From positions 1 to 62,000 of the forward strand of contig CAJNDS010001669.1 in assembly GCA_905221605.1 (NCBI GenBank): a DNA stretch of 62,000 nucleotides. The letters are read 5' to 3'. Of this stretch, positions 19,200-29,926 are shown one piece after another. The stretch's first letter is position 1, and each line of letters starts with the position of its first letter. Source of the DNA: Symbiodinium natans (Eukaryota; Sar; Dinophyceae; Suessiales; Symbiodiniaceae). The notes beneath the pieces were generated by a model. That model saw only the letters and a list, made by a program, of their open reading frames with translations, was not told the origin of the DNA and ran no database searches. A program made the position numbers and the translations under genes.

Positions 19200-22100
19200 T
19201 TAAAGATTCCTGGAAGAATAGAAGGGCCATATTCGGAGTAGAATAAGGGAAACCTTGGGGGTACAACCTTACGAGTACGAGGCTGCTCTTCAGCTCAAAG
19301 GTCTTGAGTCTTGCTTGAAGGGTTTAGGGTTTAGGGTTTAGGGTTTAGGGTTTAGGGTTTAGGGTTTAGGGTACTTATAACTGTACTTATAATCATCTTA
19401 GGGCACTTAAGGGGCTTATAAGTGGGTTACAAGTGCAGTTATGATTAGATAGCAATGAACCTCCAAGTAGGGGTTTATAAGTTTCAGGTTTTGAGATTCT
19501 TCTCAGTGCTAATAGTTTTAAGGTTTGAATTTGGGGTTAGGGATTAAGGTTTATAGGCTTTTAGGGGTTTAGGGTTTAGGGGCTTAAGAGGTGTTGTGAC
19601 TGTGGTCTGAGGGCTTAAGCGTTTCGGGTTTCTGGGGTTTCCGGGTTGGGGCTTGGGGTTTTTGTGTTTTGGGCCTGGGGGTTTAGTGCTACTTGTTCGG
19701 GAGGTTGATCTAGACCGTATTAGATACCCCAAAGTAGAGCTCATCATTGAGACCACGCACCCCCCCCTCCCCTCACTCTCAAACAGTCTGTTTTTCACCC
19801 TAAACCCTAAAACCCAAAACCCGACACCCTAAACCCTAAACCCTAAACCCTAAAACCCGAAAACCCAAAACCCTCCGTAACAAAAACACCCGGCATCTTC
19901 AGCCCCAGCGGGAGTTAAGAGCAACGCAGGTGCCAAAAAGAGCTGTCTTGGTGGCGTCACTGGGGTTGGGGTTTAGGGACTTTCGGGCTTTCGGGACTTT
20001 AGGGTGTAGGGGGTGTTACCAATATCAAGATGTAGGGGTGTAGGTTTTTTGTCGTTTAGATCGTGGCTTTAGGGTTTTCGGATTTTAGGGGTTTAGAGGT
20101 CTTCTAGGGAACTGTGCGCACGGCCAGAAGCAGCTCAGCGTCGGGAACATCCTGCTTTTGGGGTTTAGGGTTTAAGACTACCCCCCTCTACCCCTGAAAT
20201 AACCTTAATTAGACCCTGAACCCTAAACCCTAATCGTATAGAGGGGGTAGGAGGGGAACCCATAAGGTATAGGGTTCCTGAGAGGTCCAAAAACGAAACA
20301 GATCTCTGGGCGTTGAGCGCTTCCTTAAACTCTGTTGGGGGTAGCAAGATTATAAGCGCGTTTCGTTCGTACGTTCTTACAATTAATATTATTGCGTGCT
20401 CTCATAGTATTATTTGTATTCACTCCTCTCTTCACATAATATTAATAGACGGGCGATATGATATAAGACTTTATGATTCGCCCATTCAGCTTTTCTCCTT
20501 ATAACTCTCTTCTTCTCCGGATCCTTCCTCGCGACCGTATCATCCTTTTCCTTGCGTTCTTCAGGCCCAATCTCTAGCTCCTGTTAATGGTTGATCTGGG
20601 GCTGAGTCTTAATGTCTTGAGTTACTAACCGGTTTAGAGACCAGTCCAACCGCAGCACCCATCACACCTTGAGACCTTGGAATCCATCCCACCTGTCAGT
20701 CTTGCCCAGGAATCTAATACTGTAGAACAAATCTCGTTCATAAACTCATAAACCCTAAACGCCATACCCTAGAAACACACACACACACAAAACTCTATTA
20801 AAATCACCCCAAGGCTGCTTGTAGGGTAAGGGTTCAAGGTTGTGGGTCATGTGAGGCCCCTATTTCGATAACTTCATCAGACCCACGAGTAACCTAGGAA
20901 TAAAAGGGTGCCATTTTGGGTTCAAAGGGGCTTAAAAGGGAACCTCAAACCCCAAATAGGGAATAAGGGCCCAGTGGGTCCTAGTAACCCTAAACCCTAA
21001 ACCCTAAACTCACCATATTTGGGGAATAAGGGCACTACTGGGCATGTCCTAGCATTCCTTGTCCCAATGCGAATTGGAGTCTCTGGGCTCACCTAAACCC
21101 AAACGGGTGGCAACAAAAGACCCGAACCCCACGAAAAACTTCCCCTAAACCCTAAACCCTAAACCCTAAACCCTAAACCCTAAACCCTAAACCCTAAACC
21201 CTAAACCCTAAACCCTAAACCGTCGCATGAACCTCCAAGTACAAACCGTAAACCGTGCCTCATCTTCCATCTGCTCGGGCGAGGCCTTCGGGTGTGGGCT
21301 TCTTTGCTGCGTTTCGGGGTCGCCACGGTTTAGGGTTTAGGGTTTGGGGTTTAGGGTTTAGGGTTTAGAGTTTAGTGTTTAGGGTTACACGAATACTAGG
21401 CTGCCCAGTAAACCAGGCTTAAAAAGGGTGCCCATTTTTTGCTTAAAGGGGTTTCCCTCATCCCAAAAAAAGGGAATAAGGGTACTACTGGGCATCCTAG
21501 AATAAATGGGCGACTTTGCTAAAGGGTCAGATGGAACACGCAGTCTTATTGTCTGGTCTGCAGATGACTTAGAAAGCGCCAAGGGATGAACAAACTCAAA
21601 TTCCCCAGCGACCTTTTGCTAGCCCCCTCTCTTCTATTGGGGTTTAGGGTTTAGGGTTTAGGGTTTAGGGATACTACCCCCCCCCCCCCCCTAGGTTCCC
21701 CCCATAATTAAGGCAATTTGGGAGAATCCTCCAAACAAGCGGGCAAAGGCTCCTTAAACCCGGAATTTACGCAAATTGCTCCCAAACATTCTGGCAGGCA
21801 CCAACCACGCACAAGCCCCTGAAGGCCTGGGAGACACCGAAAGGCCCAAAAGGCCCTGGAAGAAGCCCTAAACCCTAAACCCTAAACCCTAAACCCTAAA
21901 CCCTAAACCCTAAACCCTAAGCCCCCTACAAAACACAGATTGGTCAAAGCCTTGAGACATTGCACTCAAGCCACCAGTGCAGCGCTTGTGGTTATTTCCT
22001 GAACCGCGTCGCACAGGTCGCGCTCTATCCAGACTCACCATAGGTCCCGCGAATAAGAACAGTCTAGGGAATTTGAAGTCGACATGTACACATGAATTGC

Positions 22101-22370
22101 ACGCAAGAACTCTCATGCGCTTCTAACGACAGGCGCGGCACGGACTCAACTCAAATCTCGTTAGTGCCATCAACTTCTAAGCCAAGTTTATGGTCCCCTT
22201 GACCCTACTTTGGAGTAGACCCTGGAAAAATATAGACTTTTAAGCACAACGGAGCTATAATAGGAAGCCAGAGCCAAAAAACGTAATAAAGTATAGTACT
22301 CCAAAACCCATCAACTTCCAAGCCAAGTTTATGATCCCCTTGACTTGACAAGACTCAGACGCGGAGTTGC
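19200..22370. repeat. Mixed repeat and unique sequence
   Basis: This stretch holds telomere-like blocks (for example 21146-21220), two copies of the CTAGGATGCCCAGT element family (about 20885-21055, interrupted by repeats, and 21400-21503), a half copy of the CTTGGAGG family (about 19372-19463), and an AT-rich unique region without clear coding at 20340-20760. Two direct repeats with the shared words CCAAGTTTATG and CCCCTTGAC lie at 22168-22208 and 22308-22348. Confidence 0.5.
21921..22051. repeat. Dispersed duplicated segment, copy 1
   Basis: About 130 bp nearly identical to 34149-34284, including GACATTGCACTCAAGCCACC, CGCGTCGCACAGGTCGCGCT and CCATAGGTCCCGCG. Both copies start immediately after CCCTAAA-type repeats. 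The minus strand is open (GPMVSLDRARPVRRGSG), so this could be a duplicated exon; that is inference. Confidence 0.7.
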
Positions 22371-22384
22371 CAATTACAGCATTA

Positions 22385-22515
22385 CTTGGCTGACTTCTGA
22401 ACCCCTCCTAAAAGTTTAACTTTTAGTCTCCTTATTGAATAATTATTGAACCCTAAACCCTAAACCCTAAACCCTAAAAGTTGAAGTCCTAAGAGCCAGC
22501 CAGAAGAAAGCCAAG
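22385..22515. mobile_element. Introner-like element, CTTGGCTGACTTCTGAA family, TSD ATTA
   Basis: Bounded by ATTA on both sides (22381-22384 and 22516-22519). It begins CTTGGCTGACTTCTGAACCC and ends CAGCCAGAAGAAAGCCAAG, with telomere repeats in the middle. The other two copies are at 33128-33239 and 60594-60780. Confidence 0.85.
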
Positions 22516-22710
22516 ATTAAATCGGAGCAGCGGACGGGAGGACCAGAGGGCTGGCTGTGAAATTCGGACAATCAGACTTAGGGTTTAGGGTTTAGGGTTT
22601 AGGGTTTAGGGTTTAGGGTTTAGGGTTCAGGGTTCAGGGTTAGGATTTAGGGTTTCGGGTTTAAGCCAAACGTCCAGAGGGCAACGGCGATTTGCGGGTT
22701 TTGGGGTTGC

Positions 22711-22953
22711 CCGTCACGTCAGCTGCTTGAGCTTTTCCAAATGTTTGCGGTCGATTTGGATTACAAGCTCTGTCTCTAAGAGCAGGAAGTGTCGACGCTT
22801 CAAGAAGCTCAGCTCGTCGCCCACCCCGACCCATTCCACATGGATCTTGTATTTTTGCTCAAGCTCGGACACCATCGCATCAGGAATGTGCTTCTGACCA
22901 GTGGACAACATATCGTCCACGTGAATCAAGCCTCCGCACGGAGGTCTGGATCT
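22711..22953 (-). pseudogene. Ty1/copia-type reverse transcriptase remnant
   Basis: The minus-strand frame contains LIHVDDMLSTGQ, which matches the catalytic [YF]VDD block of copia-type reverse transcriptases (RVT_2) with His in place of the aromatic residue. It continues with SELEQKYKIHVEWVGVGDEL and KHLEKLKQL as expected for the region after the active site. Only about 80 codons remain. No integrase, protease, gag or LTRs are visible nearby, so this is a fragment of a dead retrotransposon. Confidence 0.65.
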
Positions 22954-24659
22954 TGTTCGGACAACCCTGGAGGTCTGTAGATCGAAGGAAGCTCAGGCAT
23001 GACTCTGCTTTCGCCCCTTCCTGCAGGGCGGTACTAAAGTCGCCAAACCATCGCGAGCTGCCGTCTCTTTGGCCTGCAACTCAGGATTACCAAGCCTGAC
23101 TCCTTAAACCCTAAACCCTAAACCCTAAATCCTAAACCCTAAGCCCTAAACCCTACACCCTAAACCCTAAACCCCACTCCCCCACTAGCACAGCTGCAGA
23201 TCAGCCCTTGCAACTCACTGCAGATCAGGGCCTTGACCAAGTCTCGAAGCCACATCCGCATTGGGCTCTGCAGGCATTTTACGGTGCGGACCAAGGCACC
23301 CCATTCGGAAACACAAAAAAGGGGGCGTTCAAAACTCACAAAAGATAACCCCCCCCCCCCCCCCCCCCCGCAAATGATTGTAACAACCACTGACCCCCTA
23401 AGCCCTAAACCCTAAACTCACAAAACCCCCAAACACCTAACCCCTAATTAAACCCTAAACCCCAAACTTAAAACACTCCAGGCAAAGATCCCGGTGCTGG
23501 GCACCCAGGCCCTGGCCGACATGGCAGCTCCTTCTCCTCGGCTGGGGCCTCCCACGTTTGGGGTTTGGGGTTTAGGGTTCAGGGTTTGGGGTTTGGGGTT
23601 TAGGGTTTAGGGTTTCGGGTTTAGGGTTTCGGGTTTAAGGTTTGGAGTTTAAGGTTTGGGGTTTAGGGTTTAGGGATTCCTTAAACCACACAAGGAACCC
23701 GATTCTAATTCCCTAAGGGTTATTGGCGTCCTGGCAAAGAAAGAGCAAGGGAAAGGGAAGCAGGGGAGGGAGGAGAGGGAGGGAGATAGAGACAGAGTGG
23801 TAACAAGGCAAAGAGATGGTTTTTATTCTGCTGGGGGTTTAGGGATTCTCTTGACTATTGGGGTGTGGTGTTTTTTGGGTAGGGCTTTCAGGTTTTGGAG
23901 TGTGTTAGATGTGCAAAGGACTCCAAAGGGCGGCTATTCTTCTTGATAACCCTACTTCATACATACTAAGTCCCTACCCTAAACCCCTAAACCCTAAACC
24001 CTCAACCCTAAACCCTAAACCCTAAACCCCTAAACCTTAAACCCTCAACCCTAAACGGCCTAAACCCTCCAAGTAAACCCCCAAAGCCCCCGAAGCCTCG
24101 AGGCGTCGTCGAGCGGGCAGGTCGAGGCGTCACGGAGCGGGCGGGTGTGCCTTCTCGCTCTCAAGCTGTCCATAAACCACCATGAGCCTTCAACCCTGAA
24201 CCCTAAACCATGAACCCTGAACCCTAAACCCTAAGGGTCCATGTACCTAAGTTATCAGGGAATATTTGAATCTTCAGGGCACCTTCTAATAGATAGGACT
24301 GTTGGGGCCCAAGCATGTAATAATGAGGTACATGGACCCTAAGGGTAAACCCTAAACCCTTATGTAAGCAACCTGAACGCTAAACCGTCCACAGCCCTGA
24401 AACACTAAAACTGGCACCAGGGTAGTTACGCGGTCTCTCAAATTGGGCCCGTAAACGGGGACCCCTTTTCTACCCCTTGGGTTTAGGGTCTGGGTTTAGG
24501 GTTTAGGGTTTAGGGCTTAGGGCTTAGGGTTTAGGGTTTAGGGTTTAGGGTTTAGGGTCTAGGGTTTAGGGTTTAGGGTTTAGGGTTCAGGGTTTAGGGC
24601 TTAGGGCTTAGGGCTTAGGGTTTAGGGCTCAGACCACGTAAACTACCCGAAGAGCCCTG

Positions 24660-24834
24660 CTTGTTCATGGTACTTATGAACCAATTATGACTGTACTTAT
24701 AACCCACTTGAAAGCCCCTTAAGTGCCCTAATATGGTTATCAGTACAGTTCTAAGTACCCTAAACCCTAAACCCTAAACCCTAAACCCTAAACCCTAAAC
24801 CCTAATTGGTTAATAAGTACCATGAACCTCCAAG
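24660..24834. mobile_element. Inverted-repeat element, CTTGGAGGTTCATGG family, with telomere repeat inside
   Basis: It begins CTTGTTCATGGTACTTATGA (a few bases lost from the usual start) and ends ACCATGAACCTCCAAG. Arms contain AACTGTACTTATAACC and the reverse complement. A run of seven CCCTAAA units splits the right arm, so the telomere array lies inside the element. Confidence 0.75.
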
Positions 24835-24905
24835 TGAACCATCCTAAGCAGAGCCTAAAACGCCTAGGATTCAGAGCCCTGAGCCATCCTGAACTCCAAG
24901 TCACA

Positions 24906-25135
24906 CCTAAACCCTAAACCCTAAACCCTAAACCCTAAACCCTAAACCCTAAACCCTAAACCCTAAACCCTAAACCCTAAACCCTAAACCCTAAACCCTA
25001 AACCCTAAACCCTAAACCCTAAACCCTAAACCATAAAACCTAAACCCTAAACCCTAAACCCTAAACCCTAAACCCTAAACCCTAAACCCTAAACCCTAAA
25101 CCCTAAACCCTAAACCCTAAACCCTAAACCCTAAC
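24906..25135. repeat. Longest near-perfect CCCTAAA array
   Basis: About 33 heptamers in one orientation, with one imperfect stretch near 25030. It is internal to the window and flanked by unique sequence on both sides. Confidence 0.95.
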
Positions 25136-26414
25136 ACGGCCAGCGCCTGCTCGGGAAGCGCAGCGCGAGCTGGGACCCCTGGCCTGGCTCCAATAGGGTT
25201 AGGGTTTAGGGTTTAGGGCTTCGGGTTTAGGGCTTAGGGCTAAGGTTAGGGTTTAGGGATCAGGGTTTAGGGCTTATTCCGCCAACCATACTCGTAGTTG
25301 ATCAAAATGCCTGTTGCCAAATAGCCCTCTGTCTCCCTTCTAAACCTTAGGTAAAGGACCTTTAGATCAAATCCCAAAATTGGGATCCCTTATTGCATTT
25401 TGCGGACGAATCTCCACTGTGAGGGACCGCGAGGAAACCTCCTTGGAGCTTCGTGCGTAGCTCTAAGAAGGGTTACAGCATGGTAACTTTGCTTACAACC
25501 CTTTCAAGGTAAGTACAACCCCCCTAACCCAGAACTCAAAACCCTAATTAAACCCTAAAGCCTCCAAGTAGTTGCTGTAACTCATGGTACAAAAAGGGAG
25601 ACCGGGGAAGCTTTGGCAGTATGGGGCTGCAATACTAGAATCGAGACCCGAAAGGGCTCATATAGGGTAGGGTTTTGGGTTTAGGGTTTGGGGTTTGGGG
25701 TTTCGGGTTTGGGGCTTGGGGTTTGGGGTTTAGGGTTTAGGGCTTAGGGCTTAGGGTTTAGAGTTTAGGGTTTAGGGCTTAGGGTTTAGGGCGTAGGGCT
25801 TAGGGCTTAGGGTTTAGGGCTTAGGGCTTAGGGGTTAGGGCTTAGGGTTTAGGGTTACCCATGAACCTCCAAGTAAAAAGGGGACTTATCGGCTTGGGGT
25901 GGAGGGTTTTGCGTTTAGGGTTGCCCAGAGGGAGCACTAGGGAGTAGGTCGAAATGTTCATACTTGTATCTTCAGACCCCTACAGAACCCTAAACCCTAA
26001 ACATCCCTAAACCCTAAAGAACCCTAAAACCTGAAACCTTACGCGCACGTCGATCCGGAATCCAAGCACTCCATGGCCTTGGGTAAGTTTAGGGTTTAGG
26101 GTTTAGGGTTTAAGGTTTAGGGTTAGAGCCCCAAGTGCTCTGAGGCCACCGCAGAATCCATCTTCTGCGGCGGGTGCCATGAAACTCGTCCTTCCTCCAT
26201 GTTTTTGTTCGTTGTGAAATTCTAGGCCGTGCTCGCTTGGACTTGGGTTTGCAAACTTGAGGGTGCCACTGGGTAAGGCGTTAGTTTAGAATGCTTGCTT
26301 CCTAGAAATGTTATTTACAGATCCCTTGCAAGTACTCAAGAGAACCTACCAAACTTGGATTGTTATCTCCGGGTTGAAGGGGGCTCGAACGCTGTTGCTA
26401 GGAAGACCCAAAGA

Positions 26415-26564
26415 CTTGGTAGCCCAGTCACCATATTATCCCTTTTGAGGGTTGGTTGCTTGATACGGGAAACCAGAACCCTAAACCCCCAACCCTAAGT
26501 CAACCCTAAACCCTACACCACAAACCCTAAACGAGGGCAAAGCGGGTACCACTGGGCCACCAAG
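26415..26564. mobile_element. Element of the CTTGGTAGCCCAG family, TSD AAGA
   Basis: AAGA flanks both ends (26411-26414 and 26565-26568). It begins CTTGGTAGCCCAGTCACC and ends GGGTACCACTGGGCCACCAAG in shortened form, with CCCTAAA stretches inside. This is the same family as intron 4 of the MFS-GT gene. Here neither strand of the duplication begins with G. Confidence 0.8.
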
Positions 26565-26986
26565 AAGAGTACACTGGAGCCAAGATGGCCAGAGGCGCCG
26601 GTCACTCGCGACTTTAGGGTTTAGGCCGCCCCCCTCCCGCCCTCCCCCCCCCCCCCCCCCCCACCCCCCCTCCCACCCCTCTCCCCCCCTCCCCTCCCCC
26701 TTCCAAAGTATGCGCAACGCAGCTGGGAGGCGCATGGGCTGGGTTTAGGGTTTGGGGTTGAAGGCTGACTGTTTGGGGATTAGGGCTGCAAGTAAGGATG
26801 TAAAGACCCTAAACAGGGTTACTGCACAAGTAGAGATACCAAACTTATAACCAATATACAAGGTATATACAGAGGTTAATTATCTTAGGGGGAAAGATTC
26901 AGGGTCCCTTCTAGGGGTCCCTCCTTCGACCCCTTCAGTGACAGTGCTGCGTGCATCTGGTCGCGCAGCACGCGGAGAATTCTGAG

Positions 26987-27078
26987 CCCAGAGACTCCAG
27001 TACCCCTTAGTTAAGGAATATTCCTTAAAGTATGGTTTAAGGAAGATTCTTCAACTAAGGAGTATTGGAGTCTGTGGG
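26987..27078. mobile_element. Inverted-repeat element, CCCAGAGACTCCAATACC family
   Basis: It begins CCCAGAGACTCCAGTACCCC and ends AGTATTGGAGTCTGTGGG, with GGAATATTCC arms inside. Other copies: 28944-29046, 40187-40336, 46392-46490, 50455-50553, 55194-55302 and 55852-56140. Confidence 0.8.
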
Positions 27079-27194
27079 TAAGGTCTCCTTTTTCCTGGCT
27101 CCGTGAGGTCGCGGGCTTGTGGATGCTACGGAGCTGGCTCCAACACAAAACCCTAACCCTAAACCCTAAACCCTAAACCTTAAACCCTAAACCC

Positions 27195-27296
27195 GAGTTG
27201 GACGAGCAGGAGCACGTCAAGCCCAGCCCGCTAGACTGGCGGCAAGGCGGTCATTGCGATGCCACTGAGTCTGCTGTGCCTGTTAAAGTTGAACTT
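27195..27296 (+). CDS. Exon-like island before the CATA microsatellite
   Basis: The plus strand is open as ELDEQEHVKPSPLDWRQGGH and onward to VPVKVEL, then reaches a GTATGT that would be a good donor. Telomere repeats lie immediately upstream. No family recognised. Confidence 0.3.
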
Positions 27297-27297
27297 G

Positions 27298-27494
27298 TAT
27301 GTATATATATATATGTTTGTATATACATACATACATGCATGCATACATACATACATACATACATACATACATGCATACATACATACATACACACATACAT
27401 ACACACATACATACATACACACATACAGACATACATACATACATGCATACATACATACATACATACATACACACATATATATATATATATACAT
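27298..27494. repeat. (CATA)n microsatellite
   Basis: Tetranucleotide CATA array with CATG and CACA variants, bordered by TA runs on both sides. Confidence 0.95.
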
Positions 27495-27649
27495 ATTCTG
27501 TTTTCTATCACACCTAGACTTTGTTTATCTACTGGTACATGTGTTTTCCCGAAGGGTGGTAGTTTGTATTCATGTAAGCATGTCAAGGGCAAACAGTTCT
27601 GGTGATACTGTGATACTCTTTGGCCTCCGTCTTACCTGCGGCAAGCTGC

Positions 27650-27650
27650 G

Positions 27651-27688
<38 letters not shown>
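27650..27688. repeat. Poly-G run
   Basis: About 37 consecutive G residues. Confidence 0.9.
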
Positions 27689-27689
<1 letters not shown>

Positions 27690-28370
27690 TGGATGAAGTT
27701 CAGGCAAGGGTTTAGTGTTTAGGGTTTACTGTGCAGCGCTTGGAGGTAACAGTCGTAATGCCCTAGTCTTGCTGATTCTCCTCAAAGAGTCAACTGAGAG
27801 AAAGACACCACCATTTTGAAGCTCAACTTAGTTTAGGAATGGTGTGAGACTTAAACTCTAAACCCTAAACCCTGTAGGCGAACCTGATCCAGCGTTGGAG
27901 CCTACCGAAAGCAATGGCATTGACAGCGTCCACAGCCTCCCTTGCCAGCGTGTCCAAAGATTGCATCCCCAAACCTTAAGCCCTGAGCCCCAAGCCCTAA
28001 GCCGTAAGCCCTAAACCCCAAACCCTAGCCTTAAACCCTAAATCCCAAACCCTAATTCCTAAACCCTTCGCCCTGGACTATGGTCCCGTTTTGTTGCAGT
28101 TGGCTGGCGGGTTTATACTTGGCAGCATGCCGTCGGACCCTGAACTTTAAACCTTAAACCCTAAATTTAAACCCTGAGCCCTAAACCCTAAACCTTAAAC
28201 CCTAAAAACCCTAAAACCCTAAAAACCCTAAACATCCTAAACACCCTAAACTCTAAACCCTAAGCCCTAAGCCCTAAACCCTAAACCCTAAACCCGATCA
28301 GCGTAGCAAGTGAAGGAAGGCTTGCGGAAGAGGGTGAAGCCGTTGACTCGGGCTGCCCGAAATTGGGGGT

Positions 28371-28487
28371 TGTAGGGTTTGTAGGGTTTGTAGGGTTTGT
28401 AGGGTTTGTAGGGTTTATAGGGTTTGTAGGGTTTGTAGGGTTTGTAGGGTTTGTAGGGTTTGTAGGGTTTGTAGGGTTTGTAGGGAG
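28371..28487. repeat. 9-bp tandem array TAGGGTTTG
   Basis: About 12 to 13 copies of a nonamer that looks like a telomere heptamer lengthened by two bases (one copy has TAGGGTTTA). It is homogeneous, which suggests local tandem amplification of one variant. The minus strand reads as a Lys-Pro-Tyr repeat, probably not a real protein. Confidence 0.85.
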
Positions 28488-28794
28488 TTAGGAAGTTAGG
28501 CTGCGCTAGGAGGGCTATATCCCTAAAGCACACTTCAAGGGGCAAAAGGGGTCCCTAACTCCGAATTCTCTACGAAGAACCTTAGGGTTTAGGGTTTAGG
28601 GTTTAGGGTTTAGGGTTTAGGGTTTAGGGTTTAGGGTTTCTGCAAGTCATTGCGCCCGCTTTGGCTTGCCCTTTCTGAACCCGGCATCTCGGTCTAGGGT
28701 TTAGGGTTCAGGGTTCTCCGTTTAGGGTTTAGGGCCTTAGGGTTTAGGGTTTAGGGCCAACGGTGGCTATATCGAGTTGAGGGGGTTTTAGGGT

Positions 28795-28884
28795 GGAGTC
28801 TTTCGGGAAGCCTCCGGTCAGGCTCGAAGGACCTCCGCTCTCAGCGAGTGGCAGCGAGACCAGGACCTCTGCAAGCCGCGCCGG
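28795..28884 (+). CDS. Exon-like island, unidentified
   Basis: The plus-strand frame VFREASGQARRTSALSEWQR continues to CKPRR between telomere-like blocks, with G/C-rich third positions. No family recognised. Confidence 0.3.
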
Positions 28885-28943
28885 GTTTAGGGTTTAAGTT
28901 TAAGGTTGAGGGTTGAGGGTTTAGAAGCCAAAACGAAAAAATT

Positions 28944-29046
28944 GCCCAAAGATTCCAATACCCCTCAGTCAAGGAATGTCCCTTTAGATCCAAAGACCCT
29001 AAATCTGTTAACCCTACCCCCCTCCCCCCAATCTTGGAGTCTCTGA
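28944..29046. mobile_element. Inverted-repeat element, CCCAGAGACTCC family (diverged)
   Basis: The left end reads CCCAAAGATTCCAATACCCC and the right end TTGGAGTCTCTG. It abuts the 3' side of the Pro/Ala/Lys-rich exon on the minus strand and may be its next intron. Confidence 0.55.
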
Positions 29047-29535
29047 CATGGACATGAACTCTGAGGCTCTGAGGGCCCCTCCAAGCTTTGCTTGCGCTTT
29101 CGCGGCCAAAGCCTTCGCCAGCGCCGAACCCATCGGCGGCCCCTTGGGGCCGGCGGGCTTCGGGCTCGCAGGCTTCGGGCTCGCGGGCTTCGGGCTCGCG
29201 GGCATTGGGCTCGCAGGCTTCGGAGCCGACCGCGGAGTGAGGGCCCGTGGCGTGGTGCCGGGCTTCGGGGTCGCGAGGGCGCTGCCCAGCTTGGGGGCCG
29301 CGGGCTTTGCGGCGGCTTTGGGGACGGAGCCGGACTTTGGGCTGGCGGCCTTGGCTTTGGGCGCGCCTGGAGTTGCCAAAGTGCTGGGCTTGGGTCTGGG
29401 GCTGGGCGGGGCCGTGGCTTTGGGCGCCGTGGCTTTAGGCGGCGCTTTGGAGGCGAAGGTCTTGGGAGCGGCTGCCTTCGGACTGCTCGCTGCCAGGTTC
29501 CTCCACCAGGGAAGCAACAGGCAAGGTTCGTGCAC
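29047..29535 (-). CDS. Pro/Ala/Lys-rich low-complexity exon
   Basis: The minus-strand frame is rich in APK and SPKPA units (for example PKPASPKPASPKPA), ending KALAAKAQAKLGGALRASEF before a CCCAGAGACTCC-type element. The composition resembles linker-histone-like or other basic disordered tails, but low-complexity sequence is not diagnostic. A second minus frame is open but Arg/Pro-rich and less natural. It may be an exon of a larger gene; no start codon is certain. Confidence 0.4.
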
Positions 29536-29832
29536 ATGGGGGGATCTAGGGTTTAGGGTTTAGGGCTTAGGGTTTAGGGCTTAATTAGGATTTAGGATTC
29601 TGGGTGTGTGGTGTAGGGGATGCCAATTTTGATACGAAGCCTCTGCAAGAGACCTTTAGGGGACGGCCCACACGAAGGCAGAGTCCCTAAGTAGCCCCAA
29701 AATAACCCCTCAATACCCCCCCTAAGCTCCCTCACAAGGGTCCCTTCTTTAGCCCCTAAACCCTAAACCCTAAACCCTAAACCCCAAATCCTAAACCCTA
29801 AACCCTAAACCCTAAACCCTGAACCCTGAATG

Positions 29833-29926
29833 TTCTGAGCGCCGCAAATACAAGCAGAATGGGCTCCATGGGTTCTCCTTGCGGAAGCTGTCGGCGTTAG
29901 GCTGCGCGGTGTGGTGGCACCTGGCA
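29833..29926 (+). CDS. Exon-like island, unidentified
   Basis: The plus strand reads SERRKYKQNGLHGFSLRKLS and then ALGCAVWWHLA between CCCTAAA-type blocks. It follows the same pattern as the other islands. No family recognised. Confidence 0.3.

Larger units (their letters stand above)
23120..28790. repeat. Telomere-like repeat field with exon-like islands
   Basis: This region is dominated by heptamer blocks, including the longest near-perfect array at 24906-25135. Plus-strand islands with open, GC3-rich frames occur at about 23479-23560 (QAKIPVLGTQALADMAAP), 26030-26078 (YAHVDPESKHSMAL, followed by GGTAAG) and 27874-27968 (VGEPDPALEPTESNGIDS). They could be exons of one plus-strand gene; this is inference. 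Confidence 0.4.

Noticed and set aside
24906-25135. Chromosome end
   Set aside because: The array is the longest but is internal, with unique sequence on both sides, and many similar arrays in both orientations occur across the window.
28288-28545. Lys-Pro-Tyr repeat protein
   Set aside because: It is the minus-strand reading of the TAGGGTTTG array. The short flanking piece could be an exon, but both strands are open there.
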